A program made the position numbers and the translations under genes. Below the pieces are notes generated by a model, which was given only the letters and a program-made list of their open reading frames with translations, was not told the DNA's origin and ran no database searches. Shown in pieces: positions 1-8,321 of a stretch of DNA of 47,422 bases; position 1 is the first letter of the stretch, and each line of letters opens with the position of its first letter. The stretch is from Janthinobacterium agaricidamnosum NBRC 102515 = DSM 9628 (GTDB lineage: Bacteria; Pseudomonadota; Gammaproteobacteria; Burkholderiales; Burkholderiaceae_D). Location of the stretch: assembly GCF_000723165.1 (NCBI RefSeq), contig NZ_HG322949.1:4006073-4053494 (forward strand). Direction: 5' to 3'.

Positions 1-7
1 CGTTTTA

Positions 8-165
8 GAACCTATCCCAGTCGTGAGCGTCTTCTGCTGGCCGCGCATCGGGAGCGCGGACCAGGCGTGAGGAGGACGCGTGGCGCGCCACGCGACGACG
101 ATCAACGCAGTCCCCGCTACTGAGGAGCGCCAGAACAGGGCGTATTCATCTACTGGGATAGGTTC
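8..165. repeat. Dispersed palindromic repeat, family 1, long copy
   Basis: The ends form an inverted pair: GAACCTATCCCAGT at 8-21 and ACTGGGATAGGTTC at 152-165. The interior closely matches a second copy at 35339-35459 (shared stretches such as GAGCGTCTTCTGCTGG and CGTATTCATCTACTGGGAT). This copy carries about 37 extra bases near 72-108 that contain a small palindrome, GTGGCGCGCCAC. There is no coding content. The organisation (short, non-coding, terminal inverted repeats, intergenic) fits a REP- or MITE-like element; no transposase is visible nearby. Confidence 0.85.
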
Positions 166-248
166 CTGGAGCGCCGATGACCGCCAGGCAAGTGTCCAGG
201 CCGGCCGCGCCGCGTGACTGAAACAAATTACGTTGCCGGCCGTAACAC

Positions 249-257
249 TGTTATACT
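249..257 (+). promoter_or_regulatory. Putative extended -10 promoter of rhlE
   Basis: TG-T-TATACT is an extended -10 element (TGnTATAAT consensus) about 115 bases upstream of the chosen helicase start. A weak -35 candidate (TTACGT, 228-233) lies 18 bases upstream. It would give a leader of roughly 105 bases. Assigned by pattern only. Confidence 0.4.
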
Positions 258-371
258 TCGCCCGTGCGGCAGCTATGTCCAGTCCCCTTGCCGCTGTCTT
301 TCGACCTCTAATCTGATTGCCTGCGACTGGCGCCTTGTATGGCGACAGGCCGATCTCACAATAAAGTTACC

Positions 372-1730
372 ATGTCCTTTTCCACTCTCGGATTGTCCGA
401 CGCTATCGTACGTGCAGTTACCGAACACGGCTACACCGTCCCGACACCGATCCAGACACAAGCAATTCCCGCCGTGCTGGCTGGCGGCGACTTGCTGGCC
501 GGCGCGCAAACCGGCACCGGCAAGACCGCCGGTTTCACGCTGCCGATCCTGCACCGCCTGTCGACCGACGCAAAAGGTAGCGCGATCACCAGCAATACCT
601 CGACCCGCCCGATCCGCGCGCTGATCCTGACCCCGACGCGCGAACTCGCAGCGCAGGTCGAGGAAAGCGTGCGCGCCTACGGCAAATACACCAAGCTGAA
701 CTCGGCCGTGATCTTCGGCGGCGTCGGCATCAACCCGCAAATCAAGCAATTGAAGCACGGCGTCGACATCCTGGTGGCGACCCCGGGACGCTTGCTGGAC
801 CACATGGGCCAGAACACCGTCGACCTGTCGCACATCGAAATCCTGATCCTCGACGAAGCCGACCGCATGCTGGACATGGGCTTCATCCGCGACATCAAGA
901 AAGTCTTGGCGGTATTGCCGCCGAAACGGCAAAACCTGCTGTTCTCGGCAACTTTCTCGGAAGAAATCAAGGCGCTGGCCGACGGCTTGCTGAACAAGCC
1001 GGCAATGATCGAAGTGGCGCGCCGCAATTCGACCGTCGAAGTCATCGCGCAAAAAATCCATCCGGTCGACCGCGACAAGAAACACCCGATGCTGTCGTAC
1101 CTGATCAAGTCGAACAACTGGACCCAGGTGCTGGTGTTCACCCGCACCAAGCACGGCGCCAACAAGCTGGTCGAGCAACTCGGCGCGGACGGCATCGGCG
1201 CGCTGGCGATCCACGGCAACAAGAGCCAGTCGGCGCGTACCCGCGCATTGTCCGAATTCAAGGATGGCACGCTGCAAGTGCTGGTCGCCACCGACATCGC
1301 CGCGCGCGGTATCGATATCGACCAGTTGCCGCACGTCGTCAACTACGACTTGCCGAACATTCCGGAAGACTATGTACACCGTATCGGCCGCACCGGCCGC
1401 GCCGGCGCCACCGGCGAAGCGGTATCGCTGGTCTGCGTGGATGAACACGAAATGTTGAAAGACATCGAAAAGCTGATCAAGCAAACCTTGCCGCGCGCCG
1501 TCATTCCTGGCTTCGAGCCAGACTTGAACGCCCGCGCCCAGCCTGTGCAATTGCGCAGCGGCACCGGCGGCCATCGCAATCCGCGGCCGGCCGGCACCGT
1601 CGTGCGCGTCAAGACCGGCGGCGGCGCCAAACCGCGCAGCGGCGGCAATGGTGGTGGTGGCAATGGCGGCGGTGGCCGCAGCGCCCCGCGTTCGGCAGCC
1701 CAGCACCGTTCGGGCGGCCGTGGCCGTTAA
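372..1730 (+). CDS. rhlE: DEAD-box ATP-dependent RNA helicase, RhlE type
   Basis: Unwinds structured RNA using ATP in the cytoplasm; RhlE proteins act in RNA turnover and ribosome maturation. The helicase motifs are all present: AQTGTGKT (residues 45-52, Walker A), PTRELA (88-93), TPGR, DEAD (161-164), SAT (192-194), TDIAARGID and [12 protein letters not shown]-motif (PTPIQ) precedes them. The C-terminal tail of about 80 residues is rich in Gly, Arg and Pro, a low-complexity RNA-binding tail usual for RhlE. I chose the start at MSFSTLGL because it matches the family's usual N-terminus; an in-frame ATG lies 33 bases upstream. A strong terminator follows the gene, so it is probably monocistronic. 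Confidence 0.93.
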   Translation: MSFSTLGLSDAIVRAVTEHGYTVPTPIQTQAIPAVLAGGDLLAGAQTGTGKTAGFTLPILHRLSTDAKGSAITSNTSTRPIRALILTPTRELAAQVEESVRAYGKYTKLNSAVIFGGVGINPQIKQLKHGVDILVATPGRLLDHMGQNTVDLSHIEILILDEADRMLDMGFIRDIKKVLAVLPPKRQNLLFSATFSEEIKALADGLLNKPAMIEVARRNSTVEVIAQKIHPVDRDKKHPMLSYLIKSNNWTQVLVFTRTKHGANKLVEQLGADGIGALAIHGNKSQSARTRALSEFKDGTLQVLVATDIAARGIDIDQLPHVVNYDLPNIPEDYVHRIGRTGRAGATGEAVSLVCVDEHEMLKDIEKLIKQTLPRAVIPGFEPDLNARAQPVQLRSGTGGHRNPRPAGTVVRVKTGGGAKPRSGGNGGGGNGGGGRSAPRSAAQHRSGGRGR

Positions 1731-1760
1731 GCCGTATTGAGCTTTAGTGTCATGGAGAAA

Positions 1761-1798
1761 CAGCGCCAGCATCCTCGCGGATCTGGCGCTGTTTTTTT
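1761..1798 (+). terminator. Rho-independent terminator of rhlE
   Basis: Perfect 9-bp stem CAGCGCCAG (1761-1769) / CTGGCGCTG (1783-1791) followed by seven T. It lies 30 bases after the helicase stop. Confidence 0.9.
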
Positions 1799-1855
1799 AT
1801 ACCGGCGTGCGGCAATCTGGTTTAGCATGGCAGGCTGCCTGCTCCCCTTATTTTG

Positions 1856-2641
1856 ATGCCGATGCCACGCTTTGCCGCCAATATTTCGATGCTGTTCACC
1901 GAACTGGACTTCCTGGACCGCTTTGGCGCCGCCAGGGCAGCCGGTTTTGACGCCGTCGAATTGCTGTTTCCCTATCCTTACCAGCCGGAGCAACTGGCCG
2001 AACGGCTGCAACGGCACGCCATGCAACTGGTGCTGTTCAATATGCCGCCCGGCGACTGGATCAATGGCGAACGCGGCATTGCCTGCGACCCGCGCCGCGG
2101 CGATGAATTCCAGCACGGCGTGCAGCAGGCGCTGAGGTACGCGCTGGCACTGGGCGTGAGGCAATTGCATTGCATGTCAGGCATCGTGCCGCCGGACCTG
2201 CCGCTGGAACAGGCGCGCGCGACGCTGATCGTCAACCTGCAATACGCCGCCGACCAGTGCCGGCCGCATGGCATCGATGTGCTGATCGAACCGATCAACC
2301 ACTACGACATGCCGGGCTATTTCCTGAACCACAGCCGGCAAGCGGCCGGCATCATCGCCGATTGCCAGCGCGACAATGTCTTCCTGCAATACGACATTTA
2401 TCATATGCAGCGCATGGAAGGCGAGTTAAGCAATACCATCGGTACGCTGCTGCCGCTGATACGCCATATACAGCTGGCCGATACGCCGGGCCGCCATGAA
2501 CCGGGCAGCGGTGAAATCAATTTCCGCCACCTGTTCGGATTGCTCGACCGGATCGGCTACCAGGGCTGGGTCGGCTGCGAATACCGGCCGCTGGGCCAGA
2601 CCGTGGCCGGCCTGGGCTGGCGCGAGATGTCGGCAGGCTGA
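1856..2641 (+). CDS. hyi: Hydroxypyruvate isomerase
   Basis: Interconverts hydroxypyruvate and tartronate semialdehyde in glyoxylate/glycerate metabolism; TIM-barrel (AP endonuclease 2-like) cytoplasmic enzyme. The 261-residue length is normal for Hyi. The metal and substrate residues of the E. coli enzyme (E143, D178, Q204, E240) are matched with a +2 offset: E145 in IEPINHYD, D180 in QYDIYHMQRMEGE, Q206 and E242 in GCEYRP. The N-terminus MPRFAANISMLF is family-typical; ATG 1856 and ATG 1862 are both possible starts and neither has a strong ribosome site. It stands alone between the rhlE terminator and a lipoprotein gene; no glyoxylate carboligase gene is adjacent. Confidence 0.88.
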   Translation: MPMPRFAANISMLFTELDFLDRFGAARAAGFDAVELLFPYPYQPEQLAERLQRHAMQLVLFNMPPGDWINGERGIACDPRRGDEFQHGVQQALRYALALGVRQLHCMSGIVPPDLPLEQARATLIVNLQYAADQCRPHGIDVLIEPINHYDMPGYFLNHSRQAAGIIADCQRDNVFLQYDIYHMQRMEGELSNTIGTLLPLIRHIQLADTPGRHEPGSGEINFRHLFGLLDRIGYQGWVGCEYRPLGQTVAGLGWREMSAG

Positions 2642-2729
2642 GCATCGCCTTGCGTTTTCGCAAGACATCCACCGTCCCCTACAGCAACAATACCTTTTGC
2701 GACGCATTCCGCTGTCGCTGAAAGGACCC

Positions 2730-3602
2730 ATGCAATCCTTGCATTTGATGGCATCGCCAGTATTGTCACTGATATTGACACTGATGCTGGCCGGCTGCGC
2801 CAGCCATCCGAAACCGTTGCACGAAGTCCGCGATTTCGCCGCCGAATCGGCCAGGCTGGGCGCATTCTCGGAGTTGACGACGCGCTACCGCAACACTTAC
2901 CAGCGCGAGCAAGCGTACCTGTCGCCCGCCGCCGACAGCCGGGAACGGGTGCTCGATGCCAGCCGCCGCGCCGCCGCCGACGATTTTCTCCATATCCAGA
3001 AAAGCGTGGTGCTGTACATGCAAACGCTGGGCAAACTGGCTGGCGGCGACCAGTACGATTTTTCGCGCCAGGTCAAGGATCTCGCTGCTTCGATCAAAGC
3101 CTGGCCGGACAGCGGCTTGAACCAGCGCCATGTCACCGCCTATGCCGACCTGGGCCGTTTGCTGGGCCGGCTGGCAAGCGCGTCCTACCAGCAACGGGCG
3201 GTACACGACATGGCCGGCGAAGGCGGCGAACCGGTGCAGCAACTGCTCGATGCCATGACCGTGCTGCTGCGCATGTATGACAAGAGCAACCAGGAAGAAA
3301 AGAAAATCGTGCAGGGATTTTTCGACGTCAACATTCCATTTGCCGATGCGCCGAAAGACAGTTTGCTGGCCGCGCTGGCCAGGACCCAGGCGCAAGACAA
3401 GCACACCGAATACAGCCTGATTACGCGGCGCATCAGGCTGGCCGAAAAGAATCTCGATACGATTGCGCAAGGCCACCGGCAATTGCTGGACCAGCTGGGG
3501 CAACTGTCCGGCGCGACGGCGCAAACGGCGCTGAACCGGGCCGGCGCCAACATCCGCAACAGCCGCGCGGCGCTCGACAGCGCCGCCTATCAGGCTTATT
3601 AA
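2730..3602 (+). CDS. Putative lipoprotein, function unknown
   Basis: Begins at an ATG with GAAAGG upstream; residues 1-20 form a lipoprotein signal ending in LMLAGC, so the mature protein should carry an N-terminal lipid on Cys. The remaining ~270 residues look almost wholly helical with charged and alanine-rich stretches and no motif I recognise. It is followed 14 bases later by another helical gene (3617) and the two are probably co-transcribed. An upstream in-frame extension to 2496 exists but overlaps hyi and would bury the lipobox, so I rejected it. Confidence 0.7.
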   Translation: MQSLHLMASPVLSLILTLMLAGCASHPKPLHEVRDFAAESARLGAFSELTTRYRNTYQREQAYLSPAADSRERVLDASRRAAADDFLHIQKSVVLYMQTLGKLAGGDQYDFSRQVKDLAASIKAWPDSGLNQRHVTAYADLGRLLGRLASASYQQRAVHDMAGEGGEPVQQLLDAMTVLLRMYDKSNQEEKKIVQGFFDVNIPFADAPKDSLLAALARTQAQDKHTEYSLITRRIRLAEKNLDTIAQGHRQLLDQLGQLSGATAQTALNRAGANIRNSRAALDSAAYQAY

Positions 3603-3616
3603 CCCGGGAGACGGCC

Positions 3617-4075
3617 ATGGTGAAACCGACGGCAGCGCTGGCCAATGCTGCGCAGATAGAACAATTGGCCGACGGCTTGTCCCTGCTGGCCGATGCGCTG
3701 CATGGCCAGCTGGTGCGCGCGCTCAGGAAACGTGCCGCCGACCACGGCAACGGCATCAGCCAGCAAGAAGCGCAGCAATTATTCGACATCGAAGTGGGCT
3801 TGCGCCAGCAAGCGATGACATTGCACCTGGACGCCGCCATCCACGCCATCGCCGGGCTGCAGGTATCGCAAGACAGCGTGCTGAAACTGGCCGAGGCAGC
3901 CAGGATCAAAATCGCGAAACTCGACAAGGCCAGGGATTTGCTTGGCATCGGCACGAGTTTGCTGGAACTGGCCGGCGCCATCGTCGGCGGCAAACTGGAC
4001 AAAGTGGCCAGCACCTTCAAGGACGTCAAAAGTCAGTTACAGGATCTCCAGCAAGTTCCCCCCTCATCGAGCTGA
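3617..4075 (+). CDS. Conserved-looking helical protein, function unknown
   Basis: 152 residues, ribosome site CGGGAGA before the ATG. Predicted helical throughout; residues ~110-130 contain a short glycine/alanine-rich hydrophobic stretch (LGIGTSLLELAGAIVGG) that could be membrane-associated. No signal peptide. It starts 14 bases after the lipoprotein gene, which argues for a shared function, possibly a lipoprotein and its inner partner. Not recognised as any characterised family. Confidence 0.65.
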   Translation: MVKPTAALANAAQIEQLADGLSLLADALHGQLVRALRKRAADHGNGISQQEAQQLFDIEVGLRQQAMTLHLDAAIHAIAGLQVSQDSVLKLAEAARIKIAKLDKARDLLGIGTSLLELAGAIVGGKLDKVASTFKDVKSQLQDLQQVPPSSS

Positions 4076-4256
4076 ATCCGGGCTGAATGCGGCACAGCAG
4101 ACGGCGCGCAAGCAAACCATCACTTGGCCTTTGCATTCGCGCCGCAGTTACCTACACTGTTCCTGAGCGCCGCTATCAAATGGGTGCGTGCGCCGTATAG
4201 CCTGGCCTGGTCGTGCAAGCAATGCCGCGATTTCAAAAGACATTGAGGAGACATTC

Positions 4257-4667
4257 ATGGATATCAACCCCTATCTGCAATTTAACGGCAATTGCGCCCA
4301 GGCTTTCACGTATTACCGGCAGCACCTGGGTGGCCAGGAATTAACTTTGATGCCCTTTCGCGGCAGCCCGGCCGAAGATCAGGTCGAGGGCGACTGGAAA
4401 GACAAAATCATGCACGGCTCGATCAAGATCGGCAACACCACGCTGATGGGTTCCGATACGATGTGCGCGGAAACCGGCGCCGCCAGTGCCATCCAGGGAT
4501 GCAGCATCTCGATCCACCTGGACGACCCGGCAGAAGCCGAACGTCTGTTCAATACGCTGGCGGAACGCGGCAAGACCACCATGGCGCTGGAAAAAACCTT
4601 TTGGGCGCGCAAGTTCGGCACCCTGACCGACCAGTTCGGCGTGCCGTGGATGATCAATTGCGAATGA
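4257..4667 (+). CDS. VOC-fold protein, PhnB/glyoxalase-like
   Basis: 136 residues with the PhnB-like vicinal-oxygen-chelate signature: INPYLQFNGNCAQAFTYY at the N-terminus, the central IMHGSIKIGNTTLMGSD, and the C-terminal WARKFGTLTDQFGVPWMIN. Members of this group (3-demethylubiquinone-methyltransferase-like domain of PhnB) are mostly of unknown substrate. The ATG at 4257 is preceded by TTGAGGAGA. The stop overlaps the start of the zinc-finger gene (ATGA), so the two are translationally coupled. Confidence 0.85.
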   Translation: MDINPYLQFNGNCAQAFTYYRQHLGGQELTLMPFRGSPAEDQVEGDWKDKIMHGSIKIGNTTLMGSDTMCAETGAASAIQGCSISIHLDDPAEAERLFNTLAERGKTTMALEKTFWARKFGTLTDQFGVPWMINCE

Positions 4668-5035
4668 ACGGACTGGAACCAGCCCAGCGCCAGCGCTTGC
4701 AACACATGCTGGAACAGCGCAAGGCATCCTTGCTCGGCCAGATGGCGATCGATACCGCCGAGGCGGACTTGCGCGCGGCGATGGCGCATGAAATCGAAGC
4801 GTCGCCCGCCGACAATGCCAGCGTGCGCACCCTGAACGAATTGGTCAACGAAGCGGCGGAACACAATGCGGCGCAATTACGCACCGTTAAATATGCGCTG
4901 GCCAAGGTTGCCGATGGCAGTTATGGTATCTGTGAAAGCTGCGGCGAGGAAATCGGCTGGTCGCGCCTGGAAGCAAAACCGGAGGCGCGTTTTTGCATCA
5001 ACTGCCAGACCCGCATAGAAAAGGCCCGCAAATAA
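4664..5035 (+). CDS. TraR/DksA-family C4 zinc-finger protein
   Basis: 123 residues. A helical hairpin (residues ~5-80) is followed by a Cys4 zinc finger: C90, C93 (GICESC) and C111, C114 (FCINC), then a basic tail. This is the DksA/TraR architecture of proteins that enter the RNA polymerase secondary channel; the shorter length and acidic coiled coil fit the DksA-like group rather than DksA itself. The ATG overlaps the VOC gene's stop by four bases. Whether it binds polymerase or ppGpp cannot be judged from sequence. Confidence 0.85.
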   Translation: MNGLEPAQRQRLQHMLEQRKASLLGQMAIDTAEADLRAAMAHEIEASPADNASVRTLNELVNEAAEHNAAQLRTVKYALAKVADGSYGICESCGEEIGWSRLEAKPEARFCINCQTRIEKARK

Positions 5036-5151
5036 GGCGCCAGCCGACTGGACCCGATTTGCGGGACTACCCCTTTCCACCGCTCCTGCTACAGGCGGCG
5101 GGCCGGCTCTTTGTCCAGCCTCGCGCACCTGGTCTCCTCCACAAATCATGC

Positions 5152-5898
5152 TCAGCTCATGTGCTGGCCGCCATTAATCGCAATATTAGCACCGGTCACG
5201 AATGCGGCTTCTTCCGACGCCAGGTAAGCGACCAGCGCCGCCACTTCCTCCGGTTCGCCCAGCCTGCCCATCGGAATTTGCGGCAAGATCTTGCTTTCCA
5301 TGATATCGGCCGGCACCGCCGTCACCATCTTGGTGCGCAGATACCCGGGAGAAACGGTGTTGACCGTCACGCCATGGCGCGCCACTTCCAGCGCCAGCGA
5401 CTTGGTAAAACCATGCATGCCGGCCTTGGCCGCCGCATAATTACATTGACCAAACGCACCTTTTTGCGCGTTTACCGACGAAATATTAATGATGCGGCCC
5501 CACTTGCGGGCCAGCATCGGTTCCAGCACTTGCTTGCTCATATTGAACAGGCTGTCCAGGTTGGCCGCCATCACCGCCGACCAATGTCCCAGTTCCATCT
5601 TGCGCATGCTTTGGTCGCGCGTGATGCCGGCATTATTGACCAGCACATCGACCCGTCCCAGGTCGGTCAGCACGCGCTCCACCGCCGCCGCGCAGGAATC
5701 GAAATCGGCCGCATCGGTCTGGTAAGCCGTGAAACGAAAACCCGCGTCTTTTTGTTCTTCGATCCAGTGCTGGAAGCGATCGTTGCCGGGCGAATACGTC
5801 GTTACCACTTGAAAACCCGCCGCATGCAATTTTTGACAAATTGCCGTACCTAAACCACCCATGCCGCCGGTTACCAATGCCACTTTCTTGTCGTTCAT
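5152..5898 (-). CDS. phbB: Acetoacetyl-CoA reductase (NADPH), PHB synthesis
   Basis: Reduces acetoacetyl-CoA to (R)-3-hydroxybutyryl-CoA for polyhydroxybutyrate synthesis. A short-chain dehydrogenase of 248 residues: cofactor motif TGGMGGLG (10-17), NNAG (88-91), catalytic S140/S141, Y154 and K158 (YAAAK). The stretch VNAQKGAFGQCNYAAAKAG is diagnostic for PhaB/PhbB. CAGGAG lies six bases before the ATG. The gene is alone on the minus strand and divergent from a universal stress protein; an FNR-like site lies between them. phaC and phaA are not in the window. Confidence 0.93.
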   Translation of the reverse strand: MNDKKVALVTGGMGGLGTAICQKLHAAGFQVVTTYSPGNDRFQHWIEEQKDAGFRFTAYQTDAADFDSCAAAVERVLTDLGRVDVLVNNAGITRDQSMRKMELGHWSAVMAANLDSLFNMSKQVLEPMLARKWGRIINISSVNAQKGAFGQCNYAAAKAGMHGFTKSLALEVARHGVTVNTVSPGYLRTKMVTAVPADIMESKILPQIPMGRLGEPEEVAALVAYLASEEAAFVTGANIAINGGQHMS

Positions 5899-5974
5899 CT
5901 TCGTCTCCTGTTTTTTTGGTTTCTATTTTTTTAACTGCAAGAAACCAGTCTATGAGCTACGTCGATAAACGACA

Positions 5975-5988
5975 TTGAGCAAAATCAA
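5975..5988. promoter_or_regulatory. FNR/Anr-type binding site
   Basis: TTGAG-CAAA-ATCAA matches the FNR/Anr consensus TTGAT-N4-ATCAA at 9 of 10 positions. Its centre is about 41 bases upstream of a plausible start point for the stress-protein gene, with a -10-like TCAAAT at 6011-6016, i.e. class II geometry. It lies in the divergent phbB/usp intergenic region, and could act on either gene. Confidence 0.55.
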
Positions 5989-6084
5989 AGGCTGCGATTG
6001 CTGGCAACGATCAAATCGTGCGCGGACCAGCGCCGCGAGTATGCCAAAATGAACCTCACGCAGGAAATCGCAGGAGGTTTGGCC

Positions 6085-6948
6085 ATGTCCTACAAAAACG
6101 TACTGGTGCACCTGGATGAAAGTGAGCGCAGCCTGGAACGCAGCGCCATCGCGGCCGGCATCGCCCACGCGTGCGGCGGCCATTTACTGGGCGTGGCGCT
6201 GACCGGCGTATCGCGGCTGCTATATCAAAACGGCCTCGGCGAAGGCGAAGACCCGAACCTGGAATTACACCTGGACTTGCTGCGCCAGCGCGCCAGCCGC
6301 GCGCTGGCCGGCTTCGGCGAACGGGCTGCGGCCACCGGCTTGCTGTCGTTCGAGCAGCGCGTGGTCGATGACGAAGCGGGCGGCGGCATCAGTTCGCTGG
6401 CGCGCTACGCCGACCTGGTGGTGATCGGCCAATTCAACCCGCAACAGCCGTCGCGATCGGTGATGAGCGATTTTCCCGGCCACGTATTGCTGCATGCCGG
6501 ACGGCCGGTGCTGATCGTGCCCTACGCGGCGCCGGCAGCCGACCTGGCGCCGGTGCACGCGGCCCGTAACATCCTGGTTTCATGGAATGCCAGCAAGGAA
6601 GCCAGCCGCGCCGTCAGCGCCGCCCTGCCCCTGCTGCAACGGGCCGGCGCCGTGCATGTGACGGTGATCGACCCGCAACATCATGCCCACGAGCATGGCG
6701 AACAACCGGGCGCCGACATCGTGCGCTACCTGCAGCGGCATGGCGTGGCCAGCCGGCTGACGCTGCACCAGGTCGCCAGGCGGCGCGGCGACGTCGGCGA
6801 CATCCTGCTATCGCTGGCGGCCGACGTGGCGGCGGATGTGATGGTGATGGGCGCTTACGGCCATTCGCGGCTGCGCGAAACGATACTCGGCGGCGCTACG
6901 CATACGGTGTTGCAGAAAATGACGATCCCGGTACTGATGAGCCATTAA
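6085..6948 (+). CDS. Tandem-domain universal stress protein
   Basis: 287 residues with two UspA folds (about 1-145 and 155-287). The second domain has the ATP-binding signature G-x2-G-x9-G-[S/T]: GAYGHSRLRETILGGAT. The ATG at 6085 has a strong AGGAGG seven bases upstream. Tandem USPs in betaproteobacteria are often induced by low oxygen, which agrees with the FNR-like box 97 bases upstream and with the PHB gene opposite. A palindromic repeat begins three bases after the stop and may end transcription. Confidence 0.9.
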   Translation: MSYKNVLVHLDESERSLERSAIAAGIAHACGGHLLGVALTGVSRLLYQNGLGEGEDPNLELHLDLLRQRASRALAGFGERAAATGLLSFEQRVVDDEAGGGISSLARYADLVVIGQFNPQQPSRSVMSDFPGHVLLHAGRPVLIVPYAAPAADLAPVHAARNILVSWNASKEASRAVSAALPLLQRAGAVHVTVIDPQHHAHEHGEQPGADIVRYLQRHGVASRLTLHQVARRRGDVGDILLSLAADVAADVMVMGAYGHSRLRETILGGATHTVLQKMTIPVLMSH

Positions 6949-6950
6949 AA

Positions 6951-7013
6951 AGAGCGCCGGAGAAAACCTTGAGGGCAAGGCAACGCCGCGATGGACGTTG
7001 TGTCAGGCGCTCT
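6951..7013. repeat. Dispersed palindromic repeat, family 2, short copy
   Basis: Arms AGAGCGCCGGAGAAAAC (6951-6967) and GTTGTGTCAGGCGCTCT (6997-7013) pair at 14 of 17 positions. A longer copy lies at 39504-39606; both contain GGGCAAGGC and end in TGTCAGGCGCTCT or TTGTCAGGCGCTCT. The stop codon of the neighbouring minus-strand gene (7003-7005) lies inside the right arm, so the element sits exactly between two convergent genes. Confidence 0.8.
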
Positions 7014-7374
7014 CATCCTCGGAAGCCCAAGGCTGGCCGCGGATCTTGGCCACCTGCCGCTGCGCCAGCCAAGTCCATAGCTGCAACGCGGCTTGCTGGC
7101 TCAGCGCCTGCATGTGGCGCGGACTGGCCAGCGCGATTTCGCAGTCGCGGTCCGACCATTCCTCGAACGTGACGGCGCCGCCATCGGCCACTTCCAGCTG
7201 GTACATCAAGCCGTCGTCGTAACCAAAACGCAACAGCGCCGATGCGGGCAGCCGATCCGCCCCTTGCGCCGCGCCTTGATACACTTCGGCCAGCGCCGCC
7301 GCCAATTGCGCTTCGCTAGGCGCACTCACTTCGCGGCCATCCGGCCTGGTGAGGATTACCCATGCTTGTGTCAT
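7003..7374 (-). CDS. Hypothetical protein, 123 residues
   Basis: Starts at an ATG with a purine-rich GGGGGC upstream. Soluble, no signal peptide, no motif I recognise; the middle (FGYDDGLMYQLEVADGGAVTFEEWSD) looks like a small beta sheet and the end (QALSQQAALQLWTWLAQRQ) like a helix. Its last codons and stop are formed by the arm of the family 2 repeat, so the C-terminus (DESA) may have been remodelled by that element. Codon bias supports coding. Confidence 0.6.
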   Translation of the reverse strand: MTQAWVILTRPDGREVSAPSEAQLAAALAEVYQGAAQGADRLPASALLRFGYDDGLMYQLEVADGGAVTFEEWSDRDCEIALASPRHMQALSQQAALQLWTWLAQRQVAKIRGQPWASEDESA

Positions 7375-7478
7375 GACCGCGCCCCCTGTGTCTACTCGTT
7401 AGCGTGCGATGAGCGCCGTTGCTGGAATAGCGGGCGCCTGTTGGCGGTATGAATTTATTTAATATCCAGGTAATCATA

Positions 7479-7512
7479 CCGAAAAATGCCATGCAAGGAG
7501 GGCATTTTTCGG
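7479..7512. terminator. Perfect 12-bp hairpin between two minus-strand genes
   Basis: CCGAAAAATGCC (7479-7490) pairs exactly with GGCATTTTTCGG (7501-7512) around a 10-base loop. It lies 50 bases downstream of the stop of the glycine-zipper gene on the minus strand. There is no long T run after the stem, so terminator is a guess; an operator or mRNA-stabilising hairpin is possible. Confidence 0.5.
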
Positions 7513-7561
7513 CAACGTTGAATTTGTGACACAGCGGCGCAAGGCAAGCAGCGCAGCGCGT

Positions 7562-8116
7562 TCAAGCCACCAGCACCGGCGTGGTCAAGGGATTGAAGTC
7601 GCTCCAGTCGCCGTTGGCGATGGTGCCCTGGGCTTCCTCGATATGCTCGGCGCCCAGCTGGTGCAGCACGTCGAGCGCCCGCTGGCGGTCGGCCGCGCCG
7701 TGCAGGGCGACGGCGATCAGCATGCCGGCCTTGCGCGGCGCGGCCCGGTTTTCGCCGCCCTGCTCGGCCTCGCCGCGTTCTTTCATGCTGTTGAAGCTAT
7801 ACAGCGAACCGACGTGCGCCCCGACCAGCGCACCGACCACCGGCCCGATCGGCCCCGTCGCCAGCACTGTCGCGGCGCCGACCGCCGCACCGACGGCGCC
7901 GCCGACCGCCACGCCCTGGCTAATGCCTTGCGGGGTTTCCTTGGCGCCAGGAGATGCAGCGCGGTCGCCGCCCAATTCATGCAAATCATGCTGGCCCGGC
8001 TGGTTGACGTAAAACGCGCTGATCTGGCTGTCCGGAAAACCGGCTTGCACCAGCGCCGCGCGCGCCTCGGCGATTTGATCCTGCAACTGAAAATGGCCTG
8101 CGAGTATGCGTGACAT
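7562..8116 (-). CDS. Glycine-zipper stress-type protein
   Basis: 184 residues starting MSRILAGHFQLQDQ, with GGAG nine bases upstream. The N-terminal ~45 residues resemble the flexible-loop part found in general stress proteins (AEARAALVQAGFPDSQISAFYV). The centre is a glycine/alanine zipper (GVAVGGAVGAAVGAATVLATGPIGPVVGALVGAHVGSLY) likely to insert in a membrane, and the end returns to a ferredoxin-like alpha/beta pattern (MLIAVALHG...ALDVLHQLGAEHIEEAQG). Members of this group are often annotated as hypothetical or glycine-zipper domain proteins; function unknown. Confidence 0.75.
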   Translation of the reverse strand: MSRILAGHFQLQDQIAEARAALVQAGFPDSQISAFYVNQPGQHDLHELGGDRAASPGAKETPQGISQGVAVGGAVGAAVGAATVLATGPIGPVVGALVGAHVGSLYSFNSMKERGEAEQGGENRAAPRKAGMLIAVALHGAADRQRALDVLHQLGAEHIEEAQGTIANGDWSDFNPLTTPVLVA

Positions 8117-8269
8117 GATGTTTTTCTCCATGGTGACGATAGCCGGGACGCTCTGCTCCCCGATTACAAGCTTGCACCTTGCGCGGGCTGAAATCCGTAC
8201 GCTTGCGCACACACGGCCAGCAATCGAAAAAATGTTCCAACAGCAAGAAAACATGCGGCTTTCGCCGTA

Positions 8270-8275
8270 TAATAA
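8270..8275 (+). promoter_or_regulatory. Putative -10 box of the signalling cassette
   Basis: A perfect TATAAT lies 46 bases upstream of the first response-regulator start. No convincing -35 hexamer is seen at 16-18 bases, so an activator may be required. Confidence 0.3.
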
Positions 8276-8321
8276 ATTGCGCAAACCGTAGCCATGACCT
8301 CTGCAAAGAAGGGAACGCTCG

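Noticed and set aside
273..1772. 499-codon minus-strand open frame
   Set aside because: Shadow of rhlE with no recognisable motif.
2496..2729. N-terminal extension of the lipoprotein gene
   Set aside because: It overlaps hyi in another frame and would bury a good lipoprotein signal; the ATG at 2730 has a ribosome site.
7515..7560. Possible third copy of the family 2 repeat
   Set aside because: Only GGCAAGGC-like fragments match; no paired arms.
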